NCBI GenBank assembly: GCA_938003725.1
Contig: CALKXX010000075.1
Coordinates: forward strand, 1 to 8,305
Source: an uncultured Sphingomonadaceae bacterium
GTDB lineage: Bacteria; Pseudomonadota; Alphaproteobacteria; Sphingomonadales; Sphingomonadaceae
Direction: 5' to 3'
DNA: 8,305 nucleotides
The translations under genes and the position numbers were made by a program. The stretch's first letter is position 1. Every line of letters begins with the position of its first letter. This document shows positions 6,745 through 8,305 of this stretch, piece by piece. The notes under the pieces are model-generated. The model worked only from the letters and a program-made list of their open reading frames with translations, had not been told where the DNA came from and did not search any database.

Positions 6745-7311
6745 CTATGCCGCTATTCCCTGATCTTTGCGTTGTTTTTCAAGCTTCTTCAGCACCATCT
6801 TGCGTTTCAATCGGGAGAGGTGGTCGATAAATAATATACCCTCCAGATGATCCATCTCATGCTGTAAACAAGTTGCCAGCATACCGTCTATCTGGGCCTC
6901 ATGCCGTTTACCGTTCACATCCTGCCAACGCGCCGTGATCGCGGCCGGACGGTCGACTTCGGCATATTGGTCAGGGACAGACAGACAACCTTCATTATAG
7001 CTATTCAGATCGCTGGACGGATCAAGAATTTCAGGGTTGATGAAGACTTTTGGGTCATTCACAACCTCATGCTCGTGGTCACAATGTTCACCATGCTCGT
7101 GATCGTGCTCGACGGGCTCTTGTAGGTCGATGACCAATATCCGCTTTGGCACACCCACCTGTATCGCAGCCAAGCCAATCCCCGGCGCATCGTACATTGT
7201 TTCAAACATATCATCGACCAGCGTTTTGAGCTCATCGTCAAACTCGGTGACGGGCTCTGAAATGGTTTTCAGGCGCGGATCAGGCACCTCTATGATCGGT
7301 AAAATAGACAT
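6745..7311 (-). CDS. def: Peptide deformylase with a histidine-rich insertion
   Basis: This cytoplasmic metallo-enzyme of 188 residues removes the formyl group from the N-terminal methionine of new proteins. All three family motifs are present: GIGLAAIQ (44-51), EGCLSVP (107-113) with metal ligand Cys109, and QHEMDHLEG (150-158) with ligands His151 and His155 and catalytic Glu152. It should therefore be active. Between motif 1 and motif 2, where related enzymes have a short acidic loop, there is a stretch from 69 to 81 with six His, one Cys and several Asp/Glu. It resembles metal-storage loops but is not one of the known catalytic ligands. The C terminus is basic and Lys-rich (LSRLKRKMVLKKLEKQRK). 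Start ATG 7311 has no ribosome site but sits exactly where the candidate promoter would start RNA. The formyltransferase gene fmt lies beyond recR. Confidence 0.95.
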   Translation of the reverse strand: MSILPIIEVPDPRLKTISEPVTEFDDELKTLVDDMFETMYDAPGIGLAAIQVGVPKRILVIDLQEPVEHDHEHGEHCDHEHEVVNDPKVFINPEILDPSSDLNSYNEGCLSVPDQYAEVDRPAAITARWQDVNGKRHEAQIDGMLATCLQHEMDHLEGILFIDHLSRLKRKMVLKKLEKQRKDQGIAA

Positions 7312-7317
7312 GATTTA

Positions 7318-7346
7318 AATTTAGGGATACGGCGCGGTTTCGTCAA
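7318..7346 (-). promoter_or_regulatory. Candidate def promoter giving a leaderless mRNA
   Basis: On the minus strand, TTGACG (7346-7341, five of six consensus bases) and TAAATT (7323-7318, four of six) are 17 nt apart. Counting seven bases from the -10 puts the start at 7311, the A of the def ATG. No Shine-Dalgarno sequence precedes that ATG, which fits leaderless initiation. Confidence 0.45.
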
Positions 7347-7365
7347 TGGAAAGGCTGACGCGCCG
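7330..7365. repeat. Inverted repeat across the def -35 region
   Basis: CGGCGCG (7330-7336) and CGCGCCG (7359-7365) are perfect 7-base arms around a 22-nt centre. A second pair, CGTCA (7341-7345) and TGACG (7356-7360), is nested and overlaps the right arm by two bases. CGTCA is the -35 TTGACG read on the other strand. No T-run follows on either strand, so it does not look like a terminator. It could be an operator. The remainder of the 98-nt recR-def gap (7366-7409) shows nothing recognisable. Confidence 0.4.
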
Positions 7366-7409
7366 ACAAAATTCTATGGGAGATCTTGGGCGAGAGGTTA
7401 CTCTTGCAC

Positions 7410-8006
7410 TTATCCAATCGGACGGCGGGCACGAAGCGCCTGTGCAAGCGTCCCCTCATCCAAATAATCCAGTTCACCACCAACGGGAATACCGTGCGAT
7501 AACTGACTCATTCTAATGGGATAATTTTCTAGGCGCTCCGCGATATAGTGCGCAGTTGCCTGACCCTCTAAGGTCGCGTTCATAGCCAGTACGACTTCGT
7601 CTATACCGCCGACCTCCACCCGTTTTATCAATTTATCAATACCAATATCCTCGGGGCGGACGCCATCAAGCGCCGACAGTTTTCCGCCCAGGACGTGGAA
7701 CTTTCCCGGGAAAAGTCGGGATTTATCGAGCGCCCAAAGATCGGATACTTCTTCCACCACACATAGCGATTTTTCATCTCGGCGAGGATCGCTACAAATC
7801 TGGCAAGGATCCTGCGTATCGACATTTCCGCAAATTCCGCAGGTAATCAATCGGTCGTCAACCCGTTCCATCGCCGCCAAAATCGGTTTCATCGCCGTTT
7901 CCGGGCGTTTCAGAAGATACAGCACGGCTCTGCGCGCCGAACGCGGACCAAGGCCGGGAAGTTTGGCGAGGGCCTGAACCAGATTTTCGATCTCTTGCGA
8001 TGCCAT
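7410..8006 (-). CDS. recR: Recombination mediator RecR
   Basis: This is a full-length RecR of 198 residues. With RecO (and RecF in some bacteria), RecR loads RecA on gapped single-stranded DNA during repair. The N-terminal helix-hairpin-helix is LAKLPGLGPRSARRAVLYLL (13-32). The zinc finger has four cysteines, Cys56, Cys59, Cys68 and Cys71, in CGICGNVDTQDPCQIC. The Toprim domain runs from about 80 (LCVVEEVSDLWAL) to about 172, with GKFHVLGGKLSALDGV and MNATLEGQATAHYI. The C-terminal segment ELDYLDEGTLAQALRARRPI matches the family. The ATG at 8006 begins the standard MASQEIENLVQALAKLPG. The upstream ribosome site is weak (AGG close to the start). recR is usually preceded by dnaX and a YbaB-type gene; here it is instead divergent from fmt and upstream of def. 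Confidence 0.96.
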   Translation of the reverse strand: MASQEIENLVQALAKLPGLGPRSARRAVLYLLKRPETAMKPILAAMERVDDRLITCGICGNVDTQDPCQICSDPRRDEKSLCVVEEVSDLWALDKSRLFPGKFHVLGGKLSALDGVRPEDIGIDKLIKRVEVGGIDEVVLAMNATLEGQATAHYIAERLENYPIRMSQLSHGIPVGGELDYLDEGTLAQALRARRPIG

Positions 8007-8033
8007 GCGCCTGTCTTTAGGGGGATGTTCACC

Positions 8034-8047
8034 GCTCTGCCAAGAGC
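8034..8047. repeat. Short inverted repeat in the recR-fmt divergent gap
   Basis: GCTCT (8034-8038) and AGAGC (8043-8047) form perfect 5-base arms around GCCA. The 65-nt gap must hold the start signals for both divergent genes. On the minus strand TTGGCA overlaps the repeat and lies 18 nt before TAAAGA, a weak recR promoter candidate. I see no good promoter for fmt. The repeat is short and could be chance. Confidence 0.2.
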
Positions 8048-8071
8048 CTTAAAACAACCATGCGAGAATTT

Positions 8072-8305
8072 ATGCGATTAGCCTTTATGGGAACCCCGGA
8101 TTTCGCCGTTCCTGCTCTAAAAGCGCTACATGATGCTGGGCACGAAATTGCTGCGGTTTACGCACAACCCGCGCGGCGCGCGGGGCGCGGAAAAAAGCTG
8201 ACCCCCTCATCTGTTCAAATGGCGGCTGAAAAACTAGGTATCGAGGTCCGAACGCCGGTTTCCCTAAAAACGCAAGAAGAACAAATGGCATTTGCAGATT
8301 TGAAT
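8072..8305 (+). CDS. fmt: Methionyl-tRNA formyltransferase, N-terminal part (3' end cut by window)
   Basis: These are the first 78 residues of Fmt, which formylates initiator Met-tRNA using 10-formyl-tetrahydrofolate; the usual length is about 300-310. The N-terminal strand and loop MRLAFMGTPDFAVPALKAL matches the family start, and AGRGKKLTPS (37-46) is the loop that contacts the initiator tRNA acceptor end. The catalytic Asn-His-Asp region lies beyond the window. I chose ATG 8072 because family members start immediately before this strand; an in-frame ATG at 8060 would add four residues (MREF). Neither start has a strong ribosome site. The gene is divergent from recR and functionally paired with def, whose product removes the same formyl group. 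Confidence 0.93.
   Translation, partial: MRLAFMGTPDFAVPALKALHDAGHEIAAVYAQPARRAGRGKKLTPSSVQMAAEKLGIEVRTPVSLKTQEEQMAFADLN

Noticed and set aside
7330..7365. The recR-def inverted repeat as a recR terminator
   Set aside because: On the recR strand the repeat is followed by TATCCCTAAATTT, with no T-run, and the loop is long (22 nt).
1..8305. Mobile elements, CRISPR arrays, tRNA genes, toxin-antitoxin or defence modules
   Set aside because: No transposase, integrase, direct repeat array, tRNA-like cloverleaf or defence-type gene is visible; every gene is a typical chromosomal housekeeping or regulatory gene and no gap exceeds 100 nt.

Overview
This window looks like ordinary chromosome from an alphaproteobacterium, most likely a sphingomonad (order Sphingomonadales). 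The pointers are the chvI-chvG-hprK-rapZ-EIIA-HPr gene order, the short HprK, the protein sequence style, and a base composition near 50% GC by eye, which would suit a Sphingorhabdus/Parasphingorhabdus-like genome. That placement is inferred from sequence style and was not checked by a database search. I see no mobile elements, tRNA or rRNA genes, CRISPR arrays or phage genes.

Region 1 (2-4850, + strand) is one tightly packed run of seven genes, probably a single operon. It starts with the C-terminal part of the response regulator ChvI and its sensor kinase ChvG. HPr kinase HprK, the P-loop protein RapZ, a mannose-family EIIA, HPr and a SpoU-type RNA 2'-O-methyltransferase follow. Four of the junctions overlap (chvI/chvG by about 29 nt, chvG/hprK ATGA, hprK/rapZ ATGA, EIIA/HPr GTGA), and the other two gaps are 5 and 7 nt. 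These genes describe a regulatory circuit rather than sugar transport. ChvG/ChvI senses envelope or acid conditions. HprK phosphorylates HPr on a serine. HPr can pass a histidine phosphate to EIIA, which has no permease partner here. Enzyme I is not in the window.

Region 2 (4851-5314, + strand) holds a small secreted, probably lipid-anchored, envelope protein with its own candidate promoter. It converges on the next block with only 10 nt between the stop codons.

Region 3 (5325-8006, - strand) carries recR, def and rmuC in transcription order: recombination mediator, peptide deformylase and RmuC nuclease-like protein. The 98-nt and 82-nt gaps contain candidate promoters for def and rmuC. The def promoter would start transcription on the ATG itself, giving a leaderless mRNA. 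The deformylase has a histidine-rich acidic loop that is the oddest coding feature in the window.

Region 4 (8072-8305, + strand) is the start of fmt, methionyl-tRNA formyltransferase, divergent from recR. Fmt adds the formyl group that Def later removes, so the two enzymes of the N-formylmethionine cycle flank recR.

I found no convincing evidence of a wholly undescribed system. The most checkable oddities are the His-rich Def loop, the leaderless def promoter with an inverted repeat over its -35 box, and the permease-less PTS branch fused to ChvG/ChvI.
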